The position numbers were made by a program, and so were the translations under genes. From positions 1 through 45,826 of the forward strand of contig PNAS01000079.1 in NCBI GenBank assembly GCA_003169695.1: 45,826 nucleotides of DNA, read 5' to 3'. Every line of letters begins with the position of its first letter. Positions within the stretch are counted from its first letter, which is position 1. Below the pieces are notes generated by a model that was given only the letters and a program-made list of their open reading frames with translations, was not told the DNA's origin and did not search any database. Origin of the DNA: Spartobacteria bacterium (lineage in GTDB: Bacteria; Verrucomicrobiota; Verrucomicrobiia; Chthoniobacterales; UBA10450). Below are positions 18,572-26,556 of the stretch, in pieces.

Positions 18572-19903
18572 TTAAAACACCAGCTTGTAGACTAATCCGG
18601 CCACCCCACTGCCGATCACGACTGGGATCACGGCCCACTTCCACTTCAGCATGCCGATGAAGGTGATCACGCTAAGGATGAGGGCGAAGTAATCGATCCG
18701 ATGCCCCGGCGGAAAGACGGCGTGCAGGCCGAACCAGACGGCGAGATTCAAAATCACTCCGACGACCGCCGCGGTGACAGCCGAAAGCGCCGCGGTTAGC
18801 TTCGTGTTGCCGCGCAGCTGCTCGATGTGCGGCGCCCCGAGCAAGATCCAAAGAAAGCAAGGAACAAACGTTGCCCACGTTGTTACAAATGCGCCAATGG
18901 TTCCGGCGAGAAGGGGACTGAGGAACCCCGGTTTGTTCCACCCGCCCATGAAGCCGACAAACTGCAGCACCATGATCAAGGGGCCCGGTGTTGTTTCGGC
19001 CAGCCCCAGACCGTCCATCATCTGCCCGGTTTGCAGCCAGCCGAATTTTTCCACCGCCTGCTGCGCGACGTACGGCAGCACTGCATAGGCGCCACCGAAG
19101 GTGACTACCGCGGCTTTGCTAAAGAAGAGACCTTCCTTAAAGAGCGTGTGGTTCCACCCCTGCCAGAAGCCGACCAGCAGAATCGGCGTCCACCAAAGAG
19201 CGAGGCAGACGATTGAGATCCGAGCCGCACGAGACCATGAGGGCCGGGCATGACCAGGCAATTCCTCCTCATCACCGAGGATGCCGTCGCTCTTGCTCCC
19301 GTCGCCGTGGCCGGCGGCGAACTTATTTGGCCAGGCCCGTTCACCCAGAAACCCGATGAGGGCGGCTCCGAGGACAATCACGGGGAAGGAAATTTTGAAA
19401 AAGAAGATACCCGCAAAAGCAATCGCTGCGATGCACCACATGATCGGATTCATCAATGTCTTGCGCCCAATTCGAATGACGGCGACAGCGACGATCGCCA
19501 TCACAGCCGGCTTCAATCCATAGAAGATGGCGGCGATCCAGGGGATGTTGCCGTAGGCCGCGTAAACGAAACTGAGCGCCCAAAGCACAAACATCGACGG
19601 AATGACAAAGAGAGCGCCCGCAACGATACCGCCCCACGTCTTGTGCAAAAGCCAGCCAATGTAGATCGCGAGCTGCTGCGCTTCCGGTCCAGGTAGTAGC
19701 ATGCAAAAATTGAGGGCGTGGAGAAAGCGCGCCTGACTGATCCATTTCTTCCTGTCGACCAGCTCTGCCTGCATGATCGCGATCTGTCCGGCCGGTCCAC
19801 CGAAACTGATGAATCCGAGCTTCAGCCAAAAGCGAAAAGCTTCGCCAAAGCTCGGACGGTGGCCTGCGCGTTCACCGTCCTGATGTCTCTCCTCCGGCGT
19901 CAT
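18572..19903 (-). CDS. chrA: chromate transporter family protein, long two-domain form
   Basis: Integral membrane protein of 443 residues with the two tandem CHR halves of long-chain ChrA proteins. The first half has GFISFGGPAGQIAIMQ and FLHALNFCMLLPGPEAQQLA; the second has TFGGAYAVLPYVAQQ and GLAETTPGPLIMVLQFVGF. About ten to twelve hydrophobic segments are visible. Characterised members expel chromate by proton antiport, but many homologues are of untested substrate, so chromate resistance is inferred. A truncated DUF2269-like reading frame lies 47 bp upstream on the same strand; the phosphatase-GlyA fusion follows 91 bp downstream. Confidence 0.9.
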   Translation of the reverse strand: MTPEERHQDGERAGHRPSFGEAFRFWLKLGFISFGGPAGQIAIMQAELVDRKKWISQARFLHALNFCMLLPGPEAQQLAIYIGWLLHKTWGGIVAGALFVIPSMFVLWALSFVYAAYGNIPWIAAIFYGLKPAVMAIVAVAVIRIGRKTLMNPIMWCIAAIAFAGIFFFKISFPVIVLGAALIGFLGERAWPNKFAAGHGDGSKSDGILGDEEELPGHARPSWSRAARISIVCLALWWTPILLVGFWQGWNHTLFKEGLFFSKAAVVTFGGAYAVLPYVAQQAVEKFGWLQTGQMMDGLGLAETTPGPLIMVLQFVGFMGGWNKPGFLSPLLAGTIGAFVTTWATFVPCFLWILLGAPHIEQLRGNTKLTAALSAVTAAVVGVILNLAVWFGLHAVFPPGHRIDYFALILSVITFIGMLKWKWAVIPVVIGSGVAGLVYKLVF

Positions 19904-19950
19904 TGCATGACATTTCGCACGCAGCGGTATTTTCGCATGTACCGGATATG

Positions 19951-20088
19951 CTACAGCCCGCGGAGGAGAGCGTTAAACACTATGAGGACGACAGCTGCGT
20001 GCGCCTTCCAAGAGACGCCGGTAATGATGTTTCCGAGGAACACCATCACACCCGCAACGTGGAAGAATTTGTAAGCAATGTACGACAT
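19951..20088 (-). pseudogene. truncated DUF2269-like membrane protein
   Basis: A 45-codon frame from ATG 20088 to TAG 19951. The first 30 residues (MSYIAYKFFHVAGVMVFLGN followed by IITGVSWKAHA) look like the start of DUF2269 family membrane proteins, whose normal length is about 150 residues. After WKAHA the expected hydrophilic turn is missing; the frame jumps to another hydrophobic stretch (AVVLIVFNALLRGL) and stops. This suggests an internal deletion or degraded 3-prime end. It precedes chrA by 47 bp on the same strand. It could still be made as a two-helix peptide. Confidence 0.5.
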
Positions 20089-20190
20089 GAAAACTAAACG
20101 TTTGAATTCAGGTGCGGGTTGGGAACAGGTGATTGTATAAGTGATTCATCAAGTTTCCGCTTAACGGTTCGATCTCTTGTCGCGGTCGTC

Positions 20191-20490
20191 TCATCGGGCG
20201 GCGAAAAAGTAGATCGCAACAGACACGACGATGAGTAGGAGTGCAGTAATCCACCAAAGAAGACTGATTCCAGCTGGTTTAGCGGAGGGCCCGAACTCCT
20301 GGCGGACGAACTCATTGTAGCTAAAATCCTCGTCCGGTAAATCCAGGGCATCATAGCTTGCCGCGCCTTCCCGCCAGCCAGAATTGTGATCCGCGCCGCA
20401 TTCCGGACAGGCCAACGCGCCGCTCGGGACGTCCTCGCCGCAAACCGGACACACATCCGGCGTCTTCAGTTTGATCCGCTTGTTCGTCAC
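20191..20490 (-). CDS. zinc-ribbon single-pass membrane protein
   Basis: 99 residues from GTG 20490. The N-terminal zinc ribbon has C14-x2-C17 and C28-x2-C31 (CPVCGEDVPSGALACPECGAD). A charged middle follows (SYDALDLPDEDFSYNEFVRQEFG), then one C-terminal membrane helix (LLWWITALLLIVVSVAIYFF). The frame is open upstream to ATG 20610, but those 40 extra residues do not resemble the rest; GTG 20490 gives a compact N-terminus directly before the ribbon. The function is unknown. It is oriented with the zinc ribbon probably in the cytoplasm. Confidence 0.72.
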   Translation of the reverse strand: MTNKRIKLKTPDVCPVCGEDVPSGALACPECGADHNSGWREGAASYDALDLPDEDFSYNEFVRQEFGPSAKPAGISLLWWITALLLIVVSVAIYFFAAR

Positions 20491-20634
20491 ATTCGGGCTA
20501 AAGATTGTCCGGCTGCGGCTTTGGTCTAAAAAAAGCAAACAAGAGAGGTAGATCGAAGAGCCCGCGAGGCCCGGTAAACGGAAGCTGAGAGTCAAAAAAG
20601 AAAGATCCAAATCTTTCCGAAAAGCATTACCTGG

Positions 20635-20979
20635 TCAAATCCTCTTGAATGCCCAAATGATTATGAAGAGGCCGGTCAGTGCCCCAAAGATGATGCCGCT
20701 CGGAATAACATATGGAGCGTCGCCCGATTGCGGACCTCCCTTGGCGAGGTAGACTACGAGAGCAAAGGCGAACCCGTAGAGTGCGCCTGCTCCGATCGCA
20801 GTCCACCAACGGCTACTTGGAGCCAAGGAAAAGCCTGTGAGAAGCCCAACCAGTGCACCCTTCAACGTCGCAGCGAGAAAGATTTGCCATTTATATGGCT
20901 CGTCCGGGGCAAAGAAGATGCCGGCGCCGTCTAAAGCGCCAAGCAAAGCTCCGATGACTACGAAGACGAAGAAGTTCAT
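20635..20979 (-). CDS. small integral membrane protein of unknown function
   Basis: 114 residues with about four hydrophobic helices (residues 3-22, 32-50, 60-80, 92-112), many small-residue GxxxG contacts (GALLGALDGAG, KGALVGLLTG, GAGALYGFAFA) and short loops, one with DEPYKW. I recognise no family. It lies upstream of the zinc-ribbon gene on the same strand with a 144-bp gap, so co-transcription is possible but not evident. ATG 20979 is the only good start. Confidence 0.65.
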   Translation of the reverse strand: MNFFVFVVIGALLGALDGAGIFFAPDEPYKWQIFLAATLKGALVGLLTGFSLAPSSRWWTAIGAGALYGFAFALVVYLAKGGPQSGDAPYVIPSGIIFGALTGLFIIIWAFKRI

Positions 20980-21096
20980 GAGGCGCGCCGCTGATGAAAA
21001 TGTTTGAAACGGCTGATAAGAGCAAGGCTAAAATCATGCGGCCTAACGAGAAGGAAATAAATCGCGACTGGTCGGATAGGTGCATAATTCGGGGAG

Positions 21097-21141
21097 GTAG
21101 GGCGGAGCGCCGCCCCGTCCGGACGCCGCCGCGCGGCGTCC
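21097..21141. repeat. double GC-rich hairpin unit
   Basis: Two adjacent hairpins. The first has stem GGGCGG (21100-21105) / CCGCCC (21110-21115) with a 4-nt loop. The second has stem GGACGCCGC (21121-21129) / GCGGCGTCC (21133-21141) with a 3-nt loop. The left flank GGTAGGGCG matches the TGTAGGGCG end of the unit at 13748. It lies in the 222-bp gap between a divergent membrane protein gene and a secreted protein gene. Confidence 0.65.
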
Positions 21142-21201
21142 CTGCCAGGAAAGCGCCGGAGATATTGAACACTGCGCTACGTAGTGCAGAGTGCAGCACT
21201 T

Positions 21202-21708
21202 ATGGATTGCCTGCTTAAGAGAGTCGTTTTGATCTTGTCGGTAACTGCGTTTCTTGTTGGCGGGCATTCCGCGGCGGGTAATCCGATTGGTGACTTCTTC
21301 AAGAGGCTCGGCAATTCGATAGCGCATCCGCACAGCTCCCCGCCACCGCGCCAGAGCCCGCAGAAGAGCGCGACCGGCAAGAAAAAGGCCGGGAATGAGC
21401 AGACTCCGCCGCAAGATGTGCCTCCGGCGGCGCCGTCAGTTTCCCCTGTTCCAACGCCAACCCCAACGCCACCCCCAGCGCCGGCGCTAACCCCCATGCC
21501 GCTGCCGCTCATGGTGCGGTCAGCAGCCGGCGTCCCTCGCACCAAAAAGCCGCGGCGTGATATGCCGTACGCGATTCCCGTACCCAATAAGCCGGGATTT
21601 GTCACGAGCCCTTACGCACCCAAGTCAGGCTATGTAGATGTCCGCGGCTTTCCGAGCGGAACCGAAGTGAAGGACCCGTACACCGGAAAGGTGTTCCTGA
21701 CCCCGTAG
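21202..21708 (+). CDS. secreted proline-rich protein of unknown function
   Basis: 168 residues from ATG 21202 (GTG 21184 is in frame but less likely). Signal peptide: MDCLLKRVVLILSVTAFLVG, cleavage near GHSAAG. A short basic and polar region is followed by a Pro/Thr/Ala-rich linker with a PTPTPTPPPAPA run. A compact C-terminal motif follows (AIPVPNKPGFVTSPYAPKSG, then a DVRGFPSGTEVKDPYTGKVF segment) with evenly spaced Gly, Pro and Tyr that looks conserved and functional. I do not recognise the family. The linker suggests an envelope or surface location. Confidence 0.7.
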   Translation: MDCLLKRVVLILSVTAFLVGGHSAAGNPIGDFFKRLGNSIAHPHSSPPPRQSPQKSATGKKKAGNEQTPPQDVPPAAPSVSPVPTPTPTPPPAPALTPMPLPLMVRSAAGVPRTKKPRRDMPYAIPVPNKPGFVTSPYAPKSGYVDVRGFPSGTEVKDPYTGKVFLTP

Positions 21709-21839
21709 CCACAAGCGAGGAAGGAAGAGATGCTGACTCGGTTATGCGAATCTCGAAAGCGCACGCGCATTCTATAACTAAACGATCCAGACACCTCTCA
21801 AGTATTTTAGAGAGTGACTTAGGGATTGACGCCCAATAC

Positions 21840-21861
21840 CGACATGCTCCCAAGCATGTCG
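21840..21861 (+). promoter_or_regulatory. hairpin just before a hypothetical gene start
   Basis: Perfect 9-bp stem CGACATGCT (21840-21848) / AGCATGTCG (21853-21861) with a 4-nt loop CCCA, ending 11 nt before ATG 21873. If translation starts at 21873 this lies in the 5-prime leader near the ribosome binding site and could limit initiation or bind a regulator. If translation starts at 21744 it is coding. Confidence 0.45.
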
Positions 21862-21872
21862 CGCCTGGTAAA

Positions 21873-22286
21873 ATGCTCGAGACATCGGGAGGTGTGCTGA
21901 AGTGGTATGCGGTTTGCCCTGAGGGTCGACCTGTCCCAGACGAAATGACACAATTGGCGCGATCCTATCTCCTGAAAACTCCGCTCGAAGCGCGGGGACT
22001 CGGCTTTGTCGTGCTTCACCGTTGCGGGAACGATTTCTATTTCTTGATCGTCTGCACATGGCGCGGCTCCAACGAAGTATGGGAAACCGTTTTCTACAAG
22101 GACGGTGACGCCATGGTGGATTTCGCGCTGTTTCCTCGCGAAAAGACTCATAAGCCGACGTTCTGCGTGTGGGAGCTGGCGCCTATCTGGCACGAGCAGC
22201 AGACGTGGGTGCGATTCCTCAAGTCAGCGCGCGATGAGGCAGCGGCGCAGGCATGGCTCGGCGATCGTTATGCCGGCGCAGCTTGA
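21873..22286 (+). CDS. hypothetical protein
   Basis: 137 residues from ATG 21873. The frame is open to ATG 21744 (180 residues), but the first 43 codons are AT-richer, look non-coding and include a strong hairpin. The protein is soluble, with many Trp/Phe/Cys residues (LKWYAVCPEGRPVPDEM, GFVVLHRCGNDFYFLIVCTW, CVWELAPIWHEQQTWVRFL) and an ordered alpha/beta look. I do not recognise a family. It ends 7 bp before the convergent ICL/PEP-mutase gene. It is probably a real gene; the function is unknown. Confidence 0.65.
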   Translation: MLETSGGVLKWYAVCPEGRPVPDEMTQLARSYLLKTPLEARGLGFVVLHRCGNDFYFLIVCTWRGSNEVWETVFYKDGDAMVDFALFPREKTHKPTFCVWELAPIWHEQQTWVRFLKSARDEAAAQAWLGDRYAGAA

Positions 22287-22293
22287 ATCGTCG

Positions 22294-23142
22294 TCAGCGT
22301 CGCTTGCGGAAGACGTCGTTGATTTCGGCGAAAGGAACGGCGTCAGCGAAGGAGTCGAACGTTCCTGTCGATGCGATGCTTCGTGCGGCGCGGATGAAGG
22401 CGCCCCATGCGACACGCGCCAGGGTCGAGCCGACTGAAACGCGACGAACGCCAAGATCGGCGAGACGGGAGACGGAAAGTATCTCACTAGGTCCGTGCAT
22501 CAAGACGTTGACCGGCTTCGGAGAGACGGCCTTGACGATTGCCGCTATCTCATCGGGTTCCCGAACACCTGGGGCATAGAGACAATCAGCGCCCGCCTCG
22601 GCGTAAGCGACGAGTCGCTCAAGAGCCACGCGTAACGGATCAGGTCGCCCAACGAGCCACGCTTCACAGCGCCCGGTAAGGACGACTGGAATTCCTGAGG
22701 CATCGATCGCTCCACGTGCCGCGCGGATGCGTGCAACTGCCAGGTTTGCCTCGTAAAGTGGTGAGGCGATGTTCCCCGTATTGTCTTCGATAGAGAGGCC
22801 GGCGACGCCCGTCGCGATGCAAAGCGTGACGTTCTCGGCCACGCCTTCGGGTTCATCCGCATAGCCCGACTGGAAGTCCGCGTTCACGGGCAGCGGCGTG
22901 GCTGCAACCACTTCGCGAATATGCGCAAGCATGTCGTCGAGCGGAAGCGCTGGCGTCGCGTCTGGCACTCCTCGAGCAAAGGCGACGCCCGCCGAGGTGG
23001 TGGCAAGCGCCTCGAAGCCCAGATGCCAAAGATACACAGCCGTTCCTACGTCCCACGGGTTCGGCAAGACAAAGCAGCCTGACTCATGCATCGCGCGAAA
23101 CCGTGCGGCGGTGGACAATTGGGGAGAATCCGCATCGTTCAT
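22294..23142 (-). CDS. isocitrate lyase/PEP mutase family protein
   Basis: 282-residue TIM barrel of the ICL/PEPM superfamily, which makes or breaks C-C bonds beside a 2-oxo acid. Seen: VLPNPWDVGTAV, the metal-site region LPVNADFQSGYAD with D89, and GVAGLSIEDNTG with E119-D120. At residues 157-160 the segment reads GRCE where related enzymes usually have ARTE or ARTD, so the site is altered. The catalytic KKCGH of true isocitrate lyase is absent. Substrate unknown; oxaloacetate, 2-methylisocitrate-like or phosphonate compounds are candidates. Confidence 0.85.
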   Translation of the reverse strand: MNDADSPQLSTAARFRAMHESGCFVLPNPWDVGTAVYLWHLGFEALATTSAGVAFARGVPDATPALPLDDMLAHIREVVAATPLPVNADFQSGYADEPEGVAENVTLCIATGVAGLSIEDNTGNIASPLYEANLAVARIRAARGAIDASGIPVVLTGRCEAWLVGRPDPLRVALERLVAYAEAGADCLYAPGVREPDEIAAIVKAVSPKPVNVLMHGPSEILSVSRLADLGVRRVSVGSTLARVAWGAFIRAARSIASTGTFDSFADAVPFAEINDVFRKRR

Positions 23143-23281
23143 GCTGCAATCCTACGGTGGAACGTGCGCTCCGTCTCGCGTTGTTTTATTGCGGCGAAAC
23201 CGCTAAAATTAGGATCGGGCGCGAGTGTTCGATCCTCCGCCTTCGACTTGACGCCGAAGTTCATGCAGGCTCTTCTCCGAG

Positions 23282-23752
23282 ATGCGCCGAGATTTTCTCA
23301 AGCTCCGTCCAAGAATCTTATTCAGTTTCATGATTGGCATGGCCGTGATCCTGGGCTCGGCTGGTTGCTGGAACAAGAGCGGAAAGGCACTCGTCCTTGA
23401 AAACGAGCACATCGCCGCCAGGGAGATAATCGCCACACCTAAGGCTGAGCAAATTGTCAGTTCGAAAGCGCCAGCACCGAATGAGGAGGAGAAACCGAGA
23501 GAGCTAGGTAAGGACGAGATAGTCGTGGAGACCTACGTTATGAAAAAGGATGCGCGAGGTACCAGCCGCGACCCGCGAGCTATGAGCGAGGAGCAGTGGA
23601 TCGTAAAGGTCCAAATGATTGAAGACCTGCGCCAACTCAACGTGCAGACCGACAAGCTGCATTGGGACAGGGTGAAGGTCGGCGACCGGATCAAGATCTC
23701 GTATCGCCAGGGCAAGTATACCGGAACGGTTTGGGCCGCGGAGATTGATTAG
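23282..23752 (+). CDS. probable lipoprotein of unknown function
   Basis: 156 residues. N-terminal arginines (MRRDFLKLRPR), a hydrophobic core (ILFSFMIGMAVILG) and a lipobox-like GSAGC predict export and lipid attachment at Cys29. The mature part has an acidic/basic linker (APNEEEKPRELGKDE) and ends in a small beta-rich domain (LHWDRVKVGDRIKISYRQGKYTGTVW) that resembles an OB or SH3 type barrel, though this is only a visual impression. It lies 20 bp before the oxidase gene, so the two may be co-transcribed. Confidence 0.68.
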   Translation: MRRDFLKLRPRILFSFMIGMAVILGSAGCWNKSGKALVLENEHIAAREIIATPKAEQIVSSKAPAPNEEEKPRELGKDEIVVETYVMKKDARGTSRDPRAMSEEQWIVKVQMIEDLRQLNVQTDKLHWDRVKVGDRIKISYRQGKYTGTVWAAEID

Positions 23753-23772
23753 GAAGCTTCGGAAGATTAACC

Positions 23773-24903
23773 ATGGGCTACGACGTTGCGGTAGTAGGTC
23801 TGGGCGGGATGGGGAGCGCGATCCTGGCTCACTGCGCCGCCCGCGGCGCATCTGTCATTGGCCTGGAACAATTCGCGCCTGTGCACGATTTGGGTTCGTC
23901 GCATGGGAAAACCCGAATGATTCGCAAAGCTTATTTCGAAGATCCGGCCTATGTGCCGTTGGTGCTCCGGGCTTATGAGCTATGGCGCGAGCTCGAACAC
24001 GCAGCAGGCGAAGCGATCTTGCGTATCACCGGTGTGCTCTCGGTTGGCGAGGAAGCCAGTGAGATCATTCAGGGGACGCGTCGTGCTGCCACTGAGCACG
24101 ACCTGTCAGTAGAGTCATTGAGCCAACGAGAAGTCAAAGCGCGTTATCCTACGCTAGAGCTGTGGAAAGATGAGATCGCGCTCTTTGAAAGCGATGGAGG
24201 TGTGTTGAACCCGGAACGCGCGGTCCGTGCGCACCTAAAGCTCGCCGAATCGAGCGGCGCAGAAATGCGCTTTGGAGTAGCGATGGAAAGCTGGCACGCC
24301 ACCGACAAAGGCTTCGACCTCCGCCTTTCCGATGGCGCGCAGGTTTCGGCGAGCAAGCTTGTCCTGGCGCTGGGACCCTGGTTTCAGGAGACGCTTGAGT
24401 CCCTCGGCGTTCCCATTCGTGTGCAGCGCAATATCCAGGCGTGGTTTTTGCCCGGGACCCATGCCTATGACGCCTCGGGTTTCCCAGCATTCCTGATCAA
24501 GCGCCGAGGCCTTCCTGCACCGCTCTACGGCTTTCCGGATTTCGGCGATGGAATCAAAGCGGCCTTTCACGGCTTTGGTGACCTAACGGACGCAAAACAT
24601 GTCGACCGTGAGGTAGATCCGGCTCGCGACGTAGAGCCAATCGCCCGAGCGCTGGAGCAATGGATGCCGGGTGCGGCCAAGACTCTGCGCGAAGCGAAGC
24701 CTTGCATGTACACGCTGACGTCCGACGAACATTTCGTGGTCGATCACCATCCCGACCACGCGAACTTGGTCTTATGCGGTGGCTTCTCGGGCCATGGCTT
24801 TAAGTTTGCGCCGGTCGTAGGCGAAATCGGAGCCGAACTGGCGTTGGACGGTGAATCGCATCATGGAATCGGGTTCCTCTCGCTTGGAAGATTCCAGCGT
24901 TGA
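23773..24903 (+). CDS. solA: monomeric sarcosine oxidase / N-methyl-L-tryptophan oxidase
   Basis: FAD-dependent amine oxidase of 376 residues that demethylates N-methyl amino acids, giving formaldehyde and hydrogen peroxide. Seen: the dinucleotide-binding VVGLGGMGSA at the N-terminus, the GSSHGKTRMIRKAY segment typical of this group, C311 in KPCMYTLTSDEHFVVD (equivalent to the cysteine that binds FAD covalently) and GGFSGHGFKFAPVVGE near the end. The sequence does not decide between sarcosine and N-methyltryptophan. The formaldehyde product could feed one-carbon metabolism, but no formaldehyde oxidation gene is nearby. Confidence 0.88.
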   Translation: MGYDVAVVGLGGMGSAILAHCAARGASVIGLEQFAPVHDLGSSHGKTRMIRKAYFEDPAYVPLVLRAYELWRELEHAAGEAILRITGVLSVGEEASEIIQGTRRAATEHDLSVESLSQREVKARYPTLELWKDEIALFESDGGVLNPERAVRAHLKLAESSGAEMRFGVAMESWHATDKGFDLRLSDGAQVSASKLVLALGPWFQETLESLGVPIRVQRNIQAWFLPGTHAYDASGFPAFLIKRRGLPAPLYGFPDFGDGIKAAFHGFGDLTDAKHVDREVDPARDVEPIARALEQWMPGAAKTLREAKPCMYTLTSDEHFVVDHHPDHANLVLCGGFSGHGFKFAPVVGEIGAELALDGESHHGIGFLSLGRFQR

Positions 24904-25147
24904 GTACTAATCCGAGACGTGGTGAAACTTATCCGAACATCATTATAACCAGCTGCCACCTCTTGATGGAAAACTAAACAGGCGAGGGCAGCCGCATCTT
25001 GGGGCTGAAGAGGCCGATTGGCTTAGCGATGCGAAGAGTTCGGTTATGGCGGTCCAGTGATAGAAACTTTGTGCGGGGAAGTCTACGCCTTTCGAGAATG
25101 TCTTGCCCGTCACTCCTGGTCGCGCTCGTTGTTTTAGAGCGGAAGCA

Positions 25148-25176
25148 GGATCACGATTACGAGCGGGAGCAGGAAT
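25148..25176. repeat. degenerate 29-bp direct repeat, copy A
   Basis: GGATCACGATTACGAGCGGG followed by AGCAGGAAT. A near match lies at 34538-34566 (GATCACGGGCACGAGCGGGA then GCAGGAATA). Both sit immediately outside the 3-prime end of a gene. Only two copies are in the window, so the family is tentative. Confidence 0.45.
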
Positions 25177-25805
25177 TAATACTGAGCGCCAGCTAGCGTG
25201 AAGGTAATGGGAGATTTCACCCTGGACACAGTGCCTGGTTTGAAGCGCCACCTTCGGAAGGCCGCGACAGCGGCATTGTCGAGCGCAGGAGTTTTAGTGC
25301 TTTCTTCCATCACTACATTGATCACGCGTCCGTTCGCAGAATCGACGGTCATGACAACAATCCCGTTACCAGTGATCTTTTGTCGCCTGGCTTCATAGGG
25401 ATACTCCGGCCGCGGTGCGCTCAGAGCGCTAATCCTGGCAAACGAGAGACTTAGTGAGCCCGAAGTCACTCCATTCCTCGCTTTCAAGATCGGCGCGGCG
25501 AGCTTGGTGGTTTGATGCCGGACCGGAGGCGGAGTAGGCTTGTCATTCGGAAACATCGACTCGTCAACTTGGCTTGGTGATGGTGTAGGCAGATCTGGCG
25601 GAGGCGTCGGGTCGTCCGTGGGCGAGGATGGGTCGACAATGTCCACAATTAGGAATTCGCCCTGACTCGGGAACACCTCTTCTACTTCCGTGTGTTGGTG
25701 AATACTCGCGATCGCAACCGCGGCAAAATGGATCAGAACGGCAACGCAAAAAGCAGTTTGAATCCGCCATTTCTGTCTAGGTTGATACAGTAAAGGCCTT
25801 GCCAT
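25176..25805 (-). CDS. TonB-family energy transducer
   Basis: 209 residues with TonB layout: a short cytoplasmic basic start, one membrane anchor (residues about 17-35, TAFCVAVLIHFAAVAIASI), a Pro-rich periplasmic linker (DDPTPPPDLPTPSPS and NDKPTPPPV), and a C-terminal TonB fold (PRPEYPYEARRQKITGNGIV ... AAFRRWRFKPG). It should transmit inner-membrane energy to an outer-membrane receptor, but no exbB, exbD or receptor gene is here. GAGAGGA lies 7 nt before the ATG as a plausible ribosome binding site. The final residues overlap a degenerate dispersed repeat at 25148-25176. Confidence 0.85.
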   Translation of the reverse strand: MARPLLYQPRQKWRIQTAFCVAVLIHFAAVAIASIHQHTEVEEVFPSQGEFLIVDIVDPSSPTDDPTPPPDLPTPSPSQVDESMFPNDKPTPPPVRHQTTKLAAPILKARNGVTSGSLSLSFARISALSAPRPEYPYEARRQKITGNGIVVMTVDSANGRVINVVMEESTKTPALDNAAVAAFRRWRFKPGTVSRVKSPITFTLAGAQY

Positions 25806-26041
25806 AATTAAGTCCTCTCCAAACTCGAACTACCAGTGAGACACGTGGAACGCGAAAAACTTAAAGAAAATATTCGCATGGAGATGACGACCCCATAGGT
25901 CGCCGAGGCCCTTGTGTCATTCGTGTCCGCTGTGCGATGCCACTCGACAAGAACGCTTCAATGGCGAAAACTGGTGTTCAGGTGGACAAAAGCGAGCGTA
26001 TCATCGAGTCGGTCAGGCTGGAGGAGCAGACCGGAGGTAAG

Positions 26042-26458
26042 ATGATCATCATCACCAATGTGGTCAGAGTCACTGCGAGTGCGCTGCTGGCTCTGCATCT
26101 GTTTGCGCTGGCGCCCTGTTCGCATGCGGGAGATTCCTCGGGCACAGTCGCCTATGGCACCAAGGTAAAAGTCAGCGCGAGCGGCCCGCTGCACTATCCG
26201 GACTTCGAATTAACCTATATGGGAAAGCGCCGTGTTACGCCACCGCAGTATCCTCGTGGCTGGTGGATTCATGATTTCAAGGTGCGCAGCAAAAGTGGCC
26301 AACAAACTGTCTCCTGGGCGGCTGGCACGGGAGACATCGGCCCGACGCGCTTTAAAGTTAGTGGAGTTGATTTCCAGATCGAGCTATCTCATTCGGACAA
26401 ACTGGGGCCGCTGCGCGAGGATGAGATGGTAGTCTCTTCTATTAAGGTAGTCCCGTAA
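26042..26458 (+). CDS. exported protein of unknown function
   Basis: 138 residues. ATG 26042 is preferred over ATG 25937 because GGAGG (26033-26037) lies 4 nt upstream and because it puts a signal peptide at the N-terminus (VVRVTASALLALHLFALAPC, cleavage near SHAG). The mature part begins DSSGTVAYGTKVKVSASGPL and appears to be a small beta-rich domain (YPDFELTYMGKRRV, WWIHDFKVRSKSGQQTVSW). No family recognised. It converges with the M13 peptidase gene. Confidence 0.68.
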   Translation: MIIITNVVRVTASALLALHLFALAPCSHAGDSSGTVAYGTKVKVSASGPLHYPDFELTYMGKRRVTPPQYPRGWWIHDFKVRSKSGQQTVSWAAGTGDIGPTRFKVSGVDFQIELSHSDKLGPLREDEMVVSSIKVVP

Positions 26459-26511
26459 ACGCCGTCGGTTGAAAAGACGGGGGATTAGCTCGCACAAAGG
26501 TCTCCAAGTTT

Positions 26512-26536
26512 CGCAAAGAACGTTGTGTCCTTTGCG
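26512..26536. terminator. possible bidirectional terminator between convergent genes
   Basis: CGCAAAG (26512-26518) and CTTTGCG (26530-26536) form a 7-bp inverted repeat with an 11-nt loop in the 98-bp gap between two convergent genes. There is no T-run, so the case rests on position and symmetry only. Confidence 0.25.
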
Positions 26537-26556
26537 TTAGTTATGAGACGTATTCG

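Noticed and set aside
18572..19903. Chromate resistance island
   Set aside because: Only chrA is present; no chrB, regulator or metal-resistance neighbours, so no island call is made.
24904..25175. Possible small genes between the oxidase and the TonB-like gene
   Set aside because: Frames of 65-102 codons on both strands overlap each other and give no recognisable protein, signal or ribosome binding site.
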